Assembly: GCF_016704835.1 (NCBI RefSeq)
Contig: NZ_JADIZJ010000005.1
Coordinates: 310,001-374,000 of the forward strand
Length of the DNA: 64,000 nucleotides
Origin: Sphingopyxis sp.
GTDB lineage: Bacteria; Pseudomonadota; Alphaproteobacteria; Sphingomonadales; Sphingomonadaceae
Direction of reading: 5' to 3'
Positions 16,822 through 25,388 of this stretch are shown here, piece after piece. The stretch's first letter is position 1. Every line of letters starts with the position of its first letter. Position numbers and translations under genes: made by a program. The notes under the pieces were generated by a model. The model was not told the DNA's origin, made no database searches, and saw only the letters and a program-made list of their open reading frames with translations.

Positions 16822-18174
16822 TTACGTGTGCACTAGTCCCAGCCAGCGCGCCGCGCGTGGCAGGCGGGGGATGATGAGCCGATCGACGATCCATAGCAAG
16901 ATCAGCGACGCCGCAAGCAACGGCAGAAGCGCCGCGAGCAGCAGCACAATTGCCGAGACCCCCTTCAGCTTCGCCCGATCGCGCGGCGACGGCGGCGCAC
17001 CGAGCCCGTCGTCGGGCTTGCGCCGCCGCCACATCAGGAATCCCGATACCGCGAGGGTGATCAGCATCAGTGCGGTGAACACTCCAATCAGCTGGCTGAC
17101 GATTCCGAACAGCGCGCCTTCGTGCCACGCGATGCCGACGCCAACGATGCGGTCGATGACATGTTTGTCGGAAAAGCCGCTGCGCGATACCTCGATTCCG
17201 GTAACCACATCGTAACTCACATTGCGAACCCGCGGCCGGTTCTGCGTCTGCGTCGTCAGCGTCCATGTGTTGCCGTTGGGCGGTCCGAACAGGTTGGGCG
17301 CCCCCGGCGGCTGGATGATCACCGGCGCGGGAAGATTTTCGGTCTGTGCGCGCAGGACAATGCGGTCGAGCGCGACGCGCGGTTCATCCCCGATCGCAAC
17401 CGGCGCCGGGATCGCCTTCGCCATCGCATTGTGATCATGCGCCGCATGATGATCGGCAGCGCCGCTTTTCCAGTCCTGGGCGCCCTGGACCCAGCCCATC
17501 TCGGCGCGCACGGCGCGAAAGCCTTGTGCCCAGACATCGGTCCACGGCAAGGCAGTGAGCAGCAGCACCAGCGCCAGCCCCGACGCCCAAAATCCGGTCA
17601 CGGCGTGGAGGTCGCGTAGCACCATCCGCCCGCCGAGCCCCAGTCGCGGCCACACCACCCCCGCCAGCCCGCACCCGCGCGGCCACCACAGATACAATCC
17701 GGTTAGGATCATCACGATCGCCCAGCTCGCCGCAAGCTCGACGATGATCCCGCCCGGTTTGCCGATCAGCAAGCTGCCGTGGATTTTGGCCAGCCACGCC
17801 GAAATGCGGTCATCGGGATTGGCGCTGCCGATCACCTCACCCCGCGGCGACACCGCGACATCGCGCATTCCGCCCGCAGGCAGGCCGACGTGAACAATTG
17901 CCGCATCACTCGGCGCCTGCGGTACCCGGTAATAATGAAAATTCGCGCCGGGAAAGGCCGCCAGCGCCGCCTTCACCTGCGCATCGGCATCGACCCGCTC
18001 GGCAGTCGGCAGGCCGCGCCAGCCGCGTTCCTGCCACCGGTCGAGCTGCGGCTTGAACAGATAGGCGGCCCCCGTCACCGATAGCATGAGGATGAAGGGG
18101 ATGACGACCAGCGCGGCATAAAAATGCCAGCGCCAGATCGTGCGATAGAGCGGAATCCGGTTGGTGTCGGTCAT
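16822..18174 (-). CDS. PepSY-associated TM-helix protein (PiuB-like, iron-regulated membrane protein)
   Basis: A 450-residue inner-membrane protein with an N-terminal helix (YRTIWRWHFYAALVVIPFILML), a periplasmic PepSY-type domain, a middle pair of helices (VELAASWAIVMILTGLYLWWPR and WASGLALVLLLTALPW) and C-terminal helices. The family is repeatedly found next to TonB-dependent receptors. It is thought to reduce or release metal at the inner membrane, with heme or metal bound by conserved histidines such as HFYAAL, LHAVTGF and AWHEGALF. AAAGGACAGGGG precedes the ATG. It starts 15 bp after the receptor gene, so they are one operon. Confidence 0.9.
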   Translation of the reverse strand: MTDTNRIPLYRTIWRWHFYAALVVIPFILMLSVTGAAYLFKPQLDRWQERGWRGLPTAERVDADAQVKAALAAFPGANFHYYRVPQAPSDAAIVHVGLPAGGMRDVAVSPRGEVIGSANPDDRISAWLAKIHGSLLIGKPGGIIVELAASWAIVMILTGLYLWWPRGCGLAGVVWPRLGLGGRMVLRDLHAVTGFWASGLALVLLLTALPWTDVWAQGFRAVRAEMGWVQGAQDWKSGAADHHAAHDHNAMAKAIPAPVAIGDEPRVALDRIVLRAQTENLPAPVIIQPPGAPNLFGPPNGNTWTLTTQTQNRPRVRNVSYDVVTGIEVSRSGFSDKHVIDRIVGVGIAWHEGALFGIVSQLIGVFTALMLITLAVSGFLMWRRRKPDDGLGAPPSPRDRAKLKGVSAIVLLLAALLPLLAASLILLWIVDRLIIPRLPRAARWLGLVHT

Positions 18175-18189
18175 CCCCTGTCCTTTCGC

Positions 18190-20220
18190 TTAAAAGCGCG
18201 CGCGAATGCCCGCGGACACCGCGCGGCGCTCGACGGGATAATAGATCGCCGATGCCGCGGGCGTGGCCACCGATGGCGCCGTGGCGGTGATCACCGCGCT
18301 GATGTCGCCGATCGCCTTTTTGCCCGTGATGTTACGGACATCGACAAAGGCGTCGATCCCTTCCGCAATTCGTGCCCCGCCGGTCACACCGAGCAAAGCA
18401 TAGCCCGGCGTTTGCACCAGATTGCGGTAGTCGGCGTAAGGACCGTCGGGCACCCACTCGACATTTGGCGCGATATGCAGCGCGTCGCTGCCGATCCGCG
18501 CCTCGGCCCGGTAAACATGTTTCGGCACCACCGGCAGGCGGTTGTTCCCGAACTGGCTGTCACCCCGGAAATGGAAGTCGCTGTACGTATAGACCTGCCG
18601 TAGTCGCAACCACTCGGTCGGGGCGATTTCCAGCGCGGCCTCGACCCCCTGGTGCAGCGTGCGGTCGGCGTTGAAGGTCGCCGCCGGGATGCTGACATTG
18701 GCAGTAAATTGCAGCAATTCGCCCTTCAGCGTCGAGCGGTAGAGCGCGAGATCCCAGCTGACGATCCCGGTCTTGCCGCGTGTGCCGACCTCGGCCGTCC
18801 ACGCGCGCTGCGGGCGGATCGTCGAGACCACCTGACTGACCGGCGGGGTGCCGATATTCTGGAAGACCTCGCCAAAGCCGGGAAATTCGACCGAGCGGCT
18901 GTAGTTGGCGAAGAATTGCATATGATCGCTCGGTTCGAACAACAGGCCGATCTTGGGCGAAAAGGCGTCGAAATCGATCCGCCCGTCGCGCGATGTCGAG
19001 ACGTTCACCCGCCGCTTGCGGAAACCATCGGCATACACCCCGCCGATGATCAGCGTCAGCGGGTCCACCGGCCGTACCCGCACCTCGCCGTAGATATTGG
19101 CGGTGCGTGCGGTCTGGTCGGCATCGAACACCAGCGCGCCGCGCCGGCCGGCGATATTAACATATTGGCGCGCGTCGGTGCTGCCGCGGCGCAGCTCGCC
19201 GCCCAGCGTGACCTCGATCGGCCCCGCGGCATAATCGGCGCGGAAGAATCCGCCGAGATCGAGCGAGTCCTGATCGATCACCTGAAAGATCGGGTGATAA
19301 AGCGACTTCGCATTGACGAACCCACCGACGTCGAGCTTGAACGCCCCCCAATCAAAGCTCGTGCGGTTCTGCAGCCGCAGCGACACGATGTCGCGCGCCT
19401 GATCGCCCGCCACCGCCGCCGCGCTGGCAATGCGCGGGGTGGTCAACGCCTGGTTGAAAGTCAGCGCGCCGGGGATTTCCTGCTTGATGTCGTTGTAGCT
19501 CGCATAGAAGCGCGTCGAAACGACGTCGCTCAGCTTCAGTCCGACATTGCCGTGGAAGCGAAAGCTGCGACGGTTGACATGGTCGCGGTCACCGTTCGAG
19601 GTATCGGCGCTGACCGCCGCCCACGCATCGACACGCTCGCTCGCGACACCCGCCGACACGAGCCCGCGATAGCTGCCGAAACTGCCGACGTCGCCGCGCA
19701 GGTAAAAGCCTTCCGCCGTGCGCCCGGTCGGCGTCACGCCATTGACCGCGCCGCCTAATGTCCCCGACCCGAAGCGCAGCGCATTGGCGCCGCGATAGAC
19801 TTCGAGATGATCGAAAAAGATCGGTTCGAGCTCCTGGAAGTCGCCGTTGTCGTCGGCCAGGTTGATCGGAACCCCGTCCTGCAGCAGCGTCAGCCCGCGC
19901 ATATGAAAGCCGCGCGACAGCCCCGATCCGCGGATCGAAATGCGGACCTCCTGCCCATAGCGCGGCTGGAGATAGACGCCCGGCGAGAAAGCCAGCGTGT
20001 CGCGCAGGGAGACAATCGACTTATCGGCATAGTCCTGATGGCTGACGACATCGGCGCCACCGGCGGTCTCGGCGACTTGCGCTTCGGCCTCGTTGGTCAG
20101 TTCGGGGGCGGTGACGATAATCGTCGGATCGGCTTCGGCCTCGGCGGCCTGCGCCGCGGCAGGGACAAACGAAAGGACGAGCGCCAATAGTGGCGCCGCC
20201 CGATAGGCGTGGGTTTTCAT
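18190..20220 (-). CDS. TonB-dependent outer-membrane receptor
   Basis: A 676-residue protein with a signal peptide (LLALVLSFVPAAAQA), a TonB-box-like start of the mature protein (DPTIIVTAPE), a plug domain (residues 60-170; SLRDTLAFSPGVYLQPRYGQ, ISIRGSG, YRGANALRFGSGTLGGAVN) and a beta-barrel ending in the canonical C-terminal Phe (RRAVSAGIRARF). It imports a metal complex through the outer membrane using TonB-ExbBD energy. Upstream is a DUF2946 protein and downstream a PepSY membrane protein, a trio often associated with copper or iron. The ligand cannot be told from sequence. No clear Fur box was seen. Confidence 0.94.
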   Translation of the reverse strand: MKTHAYRAAPLLALVLSFVPAAAQAAEAEADPTIIVTAPELTNEAEAQVAETAGGADVVSHQDYADKSIVSLRDTLAFSPGVYLQPRYGQEVRISIRGSGLSRGFHMRGLTLLQDGVPINLADDNGDFQELEPIFFDHLEVYRGANALRFGSGTLGGAVNGVTPTGRTAEGFYLRGDVGSFGSYRGLVSAGVASERVDAWAAVSADTSNGDRDHVNRRSFRFHGNVGLKLSDVVSTRFYASYNDIKQEIPGALTFNQALTTPRIASAAAVAGDQARDIVSLRLQNRTSFDWGAFKLDVGGFVNAKSLYHPIFQVIDQDSLDLGGFFRADYAAGPIEVTLGGELRRGSTDARQYVNIAGRRGALVFDADQTARTANIYGEVRVRPVDPLTLIIGGVYADGFRKRRVNVSTSRDGRIDFDAFSPKIGLLFEPSDHMQFFANYSRSVEFPGFGEVFQNIGTPPVSQVVSTIRPQRAWTAEVGTRGKTGIVSWDLALYRSTLKGELLQFTANVSIPAATFNADRTLHQGVEAALEIAPTEWLRLRQVYTYSDFHFRGDSQFGNNRLPVVPKHVYRAEARIGSDALHIAPNVEWVPDGPYADYRNLVQTPGYALLGVTGGARIAEGIDAFVDVRNITGKKAIGDISAVITATAPSVATPAASAIYYPVERRAVSAGIRARF

Positions 20221-20291
20221 AGATCGATCTTTCGCGTGAAATCAGCAAAGCGCCGCCCCGCGCACTTGCGCGGGCGGCGGGTCCGTCTGGT

Positions 20292-20684
20292 TCAGGCGAA
20301 AGCAGGGGGTCCGGTACTCGGCGGCAGCGGGGAGGCGATGCCGGGCGCAAAGCCCAGCGACCGCACTGCCACCGGGGTCGGCGCCGCAACCATCGGCGCC
20401 GCCAGCAACAGCGGTTCACCCGGCACGATCGGCGCATTGGCGAGCGCGCCCCACGGGCAATGCTGCTGCGTCTCGCCCGCGTCGTGGCCGCCCGTCTTTT
20501 CCAGCGCGATGGTGACCGTCTTGCCGGGATCGGTCGGGTCCGAACAGATGCGCACGGTGATCGATCCGCCGGCATCGCTCTCGATCATCCACCCGGGCGC
20601 GACCAGCACCCGCGCGCCAAGCGCGAGGAGCAGCGGCAACAGCAGCAGGATGCCGGGACGGCGAAAGGCGGCGAGCAGGCTCAC
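20292..20684 (-). CDS. DUF2946-type small membrane/secreted protein
   Basis: A 130-residue protein with an N-terminal hydrophobic helix (PGILLLLPLLLALGARVLVAP) and a later weak hydrophobic stretch. Potential metal ligands fit the DUF2946 pattern: ICSDPTD, then GGHDAGETQQHCPW (His/Cys cluster). Members lie next to TonB receptors for copper and similar metals. I take the GTG at 20684 as start (VSLLAAFRR, with AAAGG upstream), because the ATG at 20768 lies inside an intergenic repeat. It is 71 bp upstream of the receptor gene and probably opens the operon. Role in metal handling is inferred from context. Confidence 0.72.
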   Translation of the reverse strand: MSLLAAFRRPGILLLLPLLLALGARVLVAPGWMIESDAGGSITVRICSDPTDPGKTVTIALEKTGGHDAGETQQHCPWGALANAPIVPGEPLLLAAPMVAAPTPVAVRSLGFAPGIASPLPPSTGPPAFA

Positions 20685-20738
20685 GCGGCGGCCTTTATGG
20701 CGACGCGGGGACGCTGGCAAGTGGGGATACCAAACCCC

Positions 20739-20820
20739 GTCATTGCGGGGAGCGAAGCGACGCGGCAATCCAGAGTCCGCGCAAATCGCCCTGGATTGCT
20801 TCGCTTCGCTCGCAATGGCG
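20739..20820. repeat. Inverted repeat, GTCATTGCGAGCGAAGCGAAGCAATCC type
   Basis: GTCATTGCGGGGAGCGAAGC at the left and GCTTCGCTCGCAATGGCG at the right enclose CAATCCAG/CTGGATTG, giving an almost continuous stem of about 30 bp. It sits between the fatty acid hydroxylase stop and the DUF2946 start. Same family as 15811-15904. Confidence 0.85.
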
Positions 20821-20825
20821 AAATA

Positions 20826-21992
20826 TCATTCCGCAGGCGTCTCCTCGCTCTTCCCTTTACGCGTCCATGGATAGAGAAACTGCCCCCAGTAATTTTTCGG
20901 CACATCCTCGGGAATGCCGTAATTCTCCGGCCAGCGATCCTTCGGCAGGTGAAATGTCCCGAAAATCTTGTCGAGCCACGGAAAGTGGATCGCAAAATTG
21001 ATGTCGAACGCTTCGCGTTCCAGCCCATGGTGCCAATGGTGAAAACGCGGCGTCGCAATCCAGTGACCCAGCCGGTTGAAATTGCCCCCGACGTTGGCGT
21101 GGAGCAGCGACGACCAGACATACACAAAACCGATATAGGCCTGCATCACCGACGGGCTGAATCCCAGGGTGAACAGCGGCAGCGAGGTGATCGAGCGGAG
21201 CAGGATGATCTCGACAAAATGCATCCGCGACCCCGCCAGCCAGTCCATCGATTGGGCGCTGTGGTGGATCGCGTGAAACCCCCACAGGAACGGCACTTTG
21301 TGGAACAGCCGGTGATACCAATATTGCGCAAGGTCCGACGCGACGAGCACGATCGCGAACTGGACGAGCCACGGCAGCGATGCAACGCCGGCGCGAAACG
21401 CCTGCCAGCTCGACGTATTGTCGTTGATGATCGTCGAAGGCGCGAGCGCGAGGAAACCAAGCACCTGCACGAACATCGTGCTGACCAGATAATAAAATAA
21501 ATCCTCGCGCCATTCGGTGCGGAACAGGCGTTGCGCGCGGCGATGTGGGAACAACCGTTCAAGCGGCGCGAACATGAACCCGGTGATCAGCAGATTGACG
21601 ACGAAAAAGTCGAGCCCGAAGAAAATTCCCCAACTTCGCGTCTCAGCTGGCTGGACATTGGCGCCGCCGATCAGCGTCGCGGCGAGCGCAATGATCAGCG
21701 CGGTCGCGCCCAGCACCTTGCGCGGACGCAGCAGCAGGCTAAGCAATGCGAGGCCATAGCTTGCGAGCAGCACGAGATGCACCAGCCCGCGAAACCCGCC
21801 CCAATTCTTGATGATCGCGAGCTCGGGCGTTGCAAACCAGCCCGGAAAGCGCAGCGCGATTACCATCCCGAACCCGACGATCGCAAACAGCAGGGCGAAA
21901 AAGCCCGACAACCATCCGCTGCCGAACCGCCGCACATCGGTATGCGATTCCAGATCGCGCATCAGGTGATTCAGATAATCGCGTTTCGCCAT
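20826..21992 (-). CDS. Fatty acid hydroxylase/sterol desaturase superfamily membrane protein
   Basis: A 388-residue membrane protein with four or more hydrophobic segments before a di-iron centre. The three histidine clusters are WYHRLFHKVP (near 225), FHAIHHSAQSMDW (near 240) and FHHWHHGLERE (near 315). The family hydroxylates or desaturates lipids with O2 and an electron carrier. Its substrate (sterol-like, fatty acyl or hopanoid) is not evident. The ATG at 21992 is preferred (GGGGGA five bases upstream) over 22019. The gene stands alone between repeats. Confidence 0.88.
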   Translation of the reverse strand: MAKRDYLNHLMRDLESHTDVRRFGSGWLSGFFALLFAIVGFGMVIALRFPGWFATPELAIIKNWGGFRGLVHLVLLASYGLALLSLLLRPRKVLGATALIIALAATLIGGANVQPAETRSWGIFFGLDFFVVNLLITGFMFAPLERLFPHRRAQRLFRTEWREDLFYYLVSTMFVQVLGFLALAPSTIINDNTSSWQAFRAGVASLPWLVQFAIVLVASDLAQYWYHRLFHKVPFLWGFHAIHHSAQSMDWLAGSRMHFVEIILLRSITSLPLFTLGFSPSVMQAYIGFVYVWSSLLHANVGGNFNRLGHWIATPRFHHWHHGLEREAFDINFAIHFPWLDKIFGTFHLPKDRWPENYGIPEDVPKNYWGQFLYPWTRKGKSEETPAE

Positions 21993-22013
21993 ATGGTCCC
22001 CCAACCCCTCATT

Positions 22014-22087
22014 CGTCATGCCGGACCCGATCCGGCTTCCATCGCAACTCCGTCGTCATGGTCCCCGGATCAAGTCAGGGATGACGA
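22014..22087. repeat. Inverted repeat, GTCATGCCGGACCCGATCCGG type
   Basis: GTCATGCCGGACCCGATCCGGC and CCCCGGATCAAGTCAGGGATGAC form an imperfect palindrome upstream of the hydroxylase gene. It is related in style to the element at 10360-10435. Its left edge overlaps the alternative upstream ATG of the hydroxylase frame. Confidence 0.65.
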
Positions 22088-22145
22088 GGGTACTTAGGTC
22101 ATCACAGCGAACCGTCTGGGACGACGCACACCGTCCTGGCAATCC

Positions 22146-22176
22146 TCCCTGTGGCGTAGCCATGGGGAGGATCATC
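22146..22176. repeat. CTCCCTGTGGCGTAGCCATGGGGAGGAT repeat copy
   Basis: This short element ends at the ligA stop codon. Its CTCCC...GGGGAG ends can pair over TGTGGCGTAGCCATG. A longer two-armed copy lies at 53954-54083. It may act as the ligA terminator. Confidence 0.55.
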
Positions 22177-24306
22177 CTACCCCGCCGCCACCACAATCGC
22201 CGCCCACTCAGCCTCGTCAATCACCCGGATCCCCAGCGCCGCCGCCTGCTTCAGTTTCGACCCCGCCCCCGGCCCCGCGACGACCAGATCGGTCTTCGCG
22301 CTCACCGATCCCGCCGCCTTGGCGCCCAAAGCTTCCGCCTGCGCCTTCGCTTCGTCGCGGCTCATCGTCTCCAGCTTGCCGGTGAACACCACCGTCATCC
22401 CCGACACTTCGCTGTCGCGCGTCTCGACGACAAAGGGTGGCGGCGATACCTCAGCGAACAAGTCATCCCACAGCGCGCGATTGTGCGGTTCGTGGAAAAA
22501 ATCGCCCAGCGCTTCTGCCACTGCCGGACCGATGCCATCGGCGCGGACGTCAAGGATCGCCTTGATCGCCTCCATCCTGCGCGCCGCATATTTGCCGTCA
22601 GACTCGCCCTCGGCGCGCGGGTGCGCCTCGACATAAGCGTTGATCTCGGCCGCCTTGGCCGGGAGCAGCGCAATGTCGCCCACGCCTTTCAGCAAGTCGC
22701 GCGCGGTCACCGCCCCGATATGGCGGATGCCCAGCCCGAACAGCAGCCGCGCCGCATCGGGCTGTCGCTTCGCCTCGATCGCCGCGAAAAGATTGTCGAC
22801 CGACTTTTCCTTCCACCCCTCGCGCGCCAGCAATTCATCGCGATGCCGATGCAGCCGAAAAATATCCGCCGGGCCTTTGTCGAGCCAACCGAGCTCGAGA
22901 AATTCGGCGATGCTCTTTTCACCCAGCCCCTCGATGTCGAGCGCGCCGCGGCTGACAAAGTGGCGGAGCCGCTCGAACTTCTGCGCCGCGCAGATCAGCC
23001 CGCCGGTGCAGCGCACATCGACCTCGCCCTCCTCGGCGACGGCTTCGCTGCCGCACACCGGACAATGGTCGGGAAAGGCATAGGGATCGCGGTCCTCATC
23101 GCGGGTCAGGTTCTCGACCACCTGCGGGATCACGTCGCCCGCGCGCTGGACAACCACCCGGTCGCCGGGGCGCACGCCCAGCCGCCCGATCTCGTCGCGG
23201 TTGTGCAATGTCACGTTCGACACCACGACCCCGCCGACCGTCACCGGCGTCAACCGCCCGACCGGGGTCAGCTTCCCCGTCCGCCCGACCTGGATGTCGA
23301 TCGCTTCCAATGTTGTCTGTGCGCGTTCGGCGGGAAATTTATGCGCGATCGCCCAGCGCGGCGCCTTCGCCACAAAGCCCAGCCGCGCCTGCCAGTCGAG
23401 CCGGTCGACCTTGTAAACAACGCCATCGATGTCATAGGGCAGCTCGGCGCGCCGCGCCTCGATGTCGCGGTAGTGCTCCAGCACGTCGCCTACGCTGTCG
23501 AAGCGGCCGAGCAGCGGCGACACCGGTACGCCCCAGCTTTCGATCAACCGCATCATGTCATATTGGCTCGCCGCAGGCACGTCGCTGACCTCGCCCCAGC
23601 CATGTGCCAGAAAGCGCAGCGGCCGCGCCGCAGTGATGCTTGCATCCTTCTGCCGCAGTGACCCGGCGGCGGCGTTGCGCGGGTTGGCAAAGACCTTCGC
23701 ATCGGCTTTTTGCTGCGCAGCATTAAGCGCAGCAAAATCTGCCTTGGCCATGTAGATTTCGCCGCGAATTTCGAAGATGTCGGGTGCGTTCCCGGATAGC
23801 CGTTCCGGAATATCCGCAATGGTGCGGACATTCGGCGTCACGTCCTCACCAACGCTCCCGTCGCCGCGCGTCGCCGCCTGCACCAGCACGCCCTGTTCAA
23901 AGCGCAGCGAGCAGGACAGCCCGTCGATCTTGTCCTCGGCGGTCAGGGCGACCGAAGCATCCTCGGACAGGTTCAAAAACCGCCGCACCCGGGCGACGAA
24001 CTCGGCGACATCGTCATCGGCGAACGCGTTGTCGAGGCTCATCATCCGCTGGGCATGCGTGACCTTGGCGAGCGGCGACGCTTCGACGGCGGCCCCCACC
24101 AGTTTGTTCGGGCTGTCGGCGCGGACGAGGTGCGGGAAGGCTTCTTCCAGCGCCGTGTTGCGGCGGACGAGCGCGTCATAATCGGCGTCGCTGATCTCCG
24201 GACTGTCATCGGCATGATACAGCCGGTTGTGATGCGCGATCGCCTTCGCCAGCCGCATCAATTCATTCGCGACGTCGGCTTCGGACAGCGATTCAATCTC
24301 GGTCAT
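22177..24306 (-). CDS. ligA: NAD-dependent DNA ligase
   Basis: A 709-residue bacterial DNA ligase. The Ia domain has HNRLYHADDSPEISDADYD. The adenylation motif KIDGLS carries the nucleotidyl lysine (near residue 125), and GDGSVGEDVTPN and AHKFPAE are later nucleotidyltransferase motifs. A four-cysteine zinc finger (CPVCGSEA ... CTGGLICAAQ), helix-hairpin-helix repeats and a C-terminal BRCT domain (FTGKLETMSRDEAKAQAEALG) follow. It seals nicks during replication and repair. I start at 24306, where ATGA overlaps the stop of the upstream monooxygenase gene. The open frame further upstream is a shadow of that gene. Confidence 0.97.
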   Translation of the reverse strand: MTEIESLSEADVANELMRLAKAIAHHNRLYHADDSPEISDADYDALVRRNTALEEAFPHLVRADSPNKLVGAAVEASPLAKVTHAQRMMSLDNAFADDDVAEFVARVRRFLNLSEDASVALTAEDKIDGLSCSLRFEQGVLVQAATRGDGSVGEDVTPNVRTIADIPERLSGNAPDIFEIRGEIYMAKADFAALNAAQQKADAKVFANPRNAAAGSLRQKDASITAARPLRFLAHGWGEVSDVPAASQYDMMRLIESWGVPVSPLLGRFDSVGDVLEHYRDIEARRAELPYDIDGVVYKVDRLDWQARLGFVAKAPRWAIAHKFPAERAQTTLEAIDIQVGRTGKLTPVGRLTPVTVGGVVVSNVTLHNRDEIGRLGVRPGDRVVVQRAGDVIPQVVENLTRDEDRDPYAFPDHCPVCGSEAVAEEGEVDVRCTGGLICAAQKFERLRHFVSRGALDIEGLGEKSIAEFLELGWLDKGPADIFRLHRHRDELLAREGWKEKSVDNLFAAIEAKRQPDAARLLFGLGIRHIGAVTARDLLKGVGDIALLPAKAAEINAYVEAHPRAEGESDGKYAARRMEAIKAILDVRADGIGPAVAEALGDFFHEPHNRALWDDLFAEVSPPPFVVETRDSEVSGMTVVFTGKLETMSRDEAKAQAEALGAKAAGSVSAKTDLVVAGPGAGSKLKQAAALGIRVIDEAEWAAIVVAAG

Positions 24307-24698
24307 GCGCTGGCCTTTGCCACCGGCTTGAATTCGGCGCGAGTGCCAAATCCTGCGATCAGCGGGCGCGCCTTTTTGATCGCTGCCTGCACCGCGGGCA
24401 GACCGAGCGACGCGGCGTGCGATTCCTTGCCGTCCCACAGCTCGACGATCCAGATCGCATCGAGGTTCGCGCTGTCCTCGCCGATCAGATAAGCGATATT
24501 GCCGGGCATTGCGCCGGTGACTTCGGACAGGATCGCGGCAAGCGCCCCCCGCTGACCGGGCTGCGCGATCATCTGGCCGATCAGGCCATATTGCGGGTCG
24601 GCGTCTTCCATCATGTTCTCCAGTGCGCGCAGTTTCGATACGGGCAGCACCGCTGCCGCCATAACCGCCAGCCCGGCGAGATGGTCGCGGCGAGTCAT
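24303..24698 (-). CDS. Antibiotic biosynthesis monooxygenase (ABM) domain protein, exported
   Basis: A 131-residue protein with an N-terminal twin-arginine-like leader (MTRRDHLAGLAVMAAAVLPV) and a ferredoxin-like ABM/putative quinol monooxygenase domain (YGLIGQMIAQPGQRGALAAIL, then DAIWIVELWDGKESHAASL, then PLIAGF). The family includes YgiN-like quinol monooxygenases, and many members are uncharacterised. Its start overlaps the GNAT stop (TGATG) and its stop overlaps the ligA start (ATGA), so translation is coupled through this chain. No functional tie to DNA ligation is evident. Confidence 0.83.
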   Translation of the reverse strand: MTRRDHLAGLAVMAAAVLPVSKLRALENMMEDADPQYGLIGQMIAQPGQRGALAAILSEVTGAMPGNIAYLIGEDSANLDAIWIVELWDGKESHAASLGLPAVQAAIKKARPLIAGFGTRAEFKPVAKASA

Positions 24699-25384
24699 CA
24701 CGCCGCAATCACCAGCACGTGCACCTCGCGCCGGATACGGAACCCCAGCGATTCATACAGCGCGATCGCGCCCGCATTGTCGGCATAGCTGTGCAGGAAC
24801 GGCACCTCGCCGCGCGCCACCATCGCGCGCATGACATGGCCGATCAGCGCCCGCGCATAGCCGCGCCCGCGGCAATCCTGCCACGTCGACACCCCGCTGA
24901 CCTCGGCCATGCCGGGCATCAGCATCCGCTGTCCCGCCATCGCGAGCAGTCGCCCGGCGTCGTCGCGAATCCCGAAAAACGGCCCGTAGCGATGCGTCGT
25001 CAGCCCCCACGGACCGGGCCTGGCGTGGTCAGCCAGCGCCGCCATCTCCGCCGCATCCGCCGCGCCGAGCGCAATGATCGCGGGCTCGCCGTCGCGCTCG
25101 GGCGGCGGGGCGCCCTCGGCGACCATCTGCGTCAGCACCGCGCGCTTCACCTCGCGCGCACCGACGGGCACCGGCCAGCGCTCGCCCTCGACAATCCATA
25201 ATTCCTCGCCCGGCGGAATCAGCGCCGCGAGGGCCGCCTGCGCTTCGGCGCCGGTGTCGGCGGCGACGCCGAACACGCCATAGCCGCGGTCGAGCCGCAG
25301 CGCGCGCTGATCCCCTTCGCCCAGATGCGCCTGCCGTCCGGTGAGCATGCTCCACACCGGCCGGTCGAGCGGATGCGCGGTCAT
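24698..25384 (-). CDS. GNAT family N-acetyltransferase
   Basis: A 228-residue protein. The C-terminal half carries the acetyl-CoA-binding GNAT/FR47-like signature: EVSGVSTWQDCRGRGYARALIGHVM (Q/R-x-x-G-x-G/A loop), followed by PFLHSYADNAGAIALYESLGF. The N-terminal half (residues 1-110) is more variable. Its substrate amine is unknown. It begins four bases after the 2OG-oxygenase stop and overlaps the next gene by one base. The start at 25384 avoids overlap with the upstream gene that a longer frame (to 25456) would have. Confidence 0.87.
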   Translation of the reverse strand: MTAHPLDRPVWSMLTGRQAHLGEGDQRALRLDRGYGVFGVAADTGAEAQAALAALIPPGEELWIVEGERWPVPVGAREVKRAVLTQMVAEGAPPPERDGEPAIIALGAADAAEMAALADHARPGPWGLTTHRYGPFFGIRDDAGRLLAMAGQRMLMPGMAEVSGVSTWQDCRGRGYARALIGHVMRAMVARGEVPFLHSYADNAGAIALYESLGFRIRREVHVLVIAA

Positions 25385-25388
25385 CGGC

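Noticed and set aside
22018..23661. A 547-codon plus-strand frame opposite ligA
   Set aside because: Antisense to conserved ligase motifs, and it begins in a repeat.
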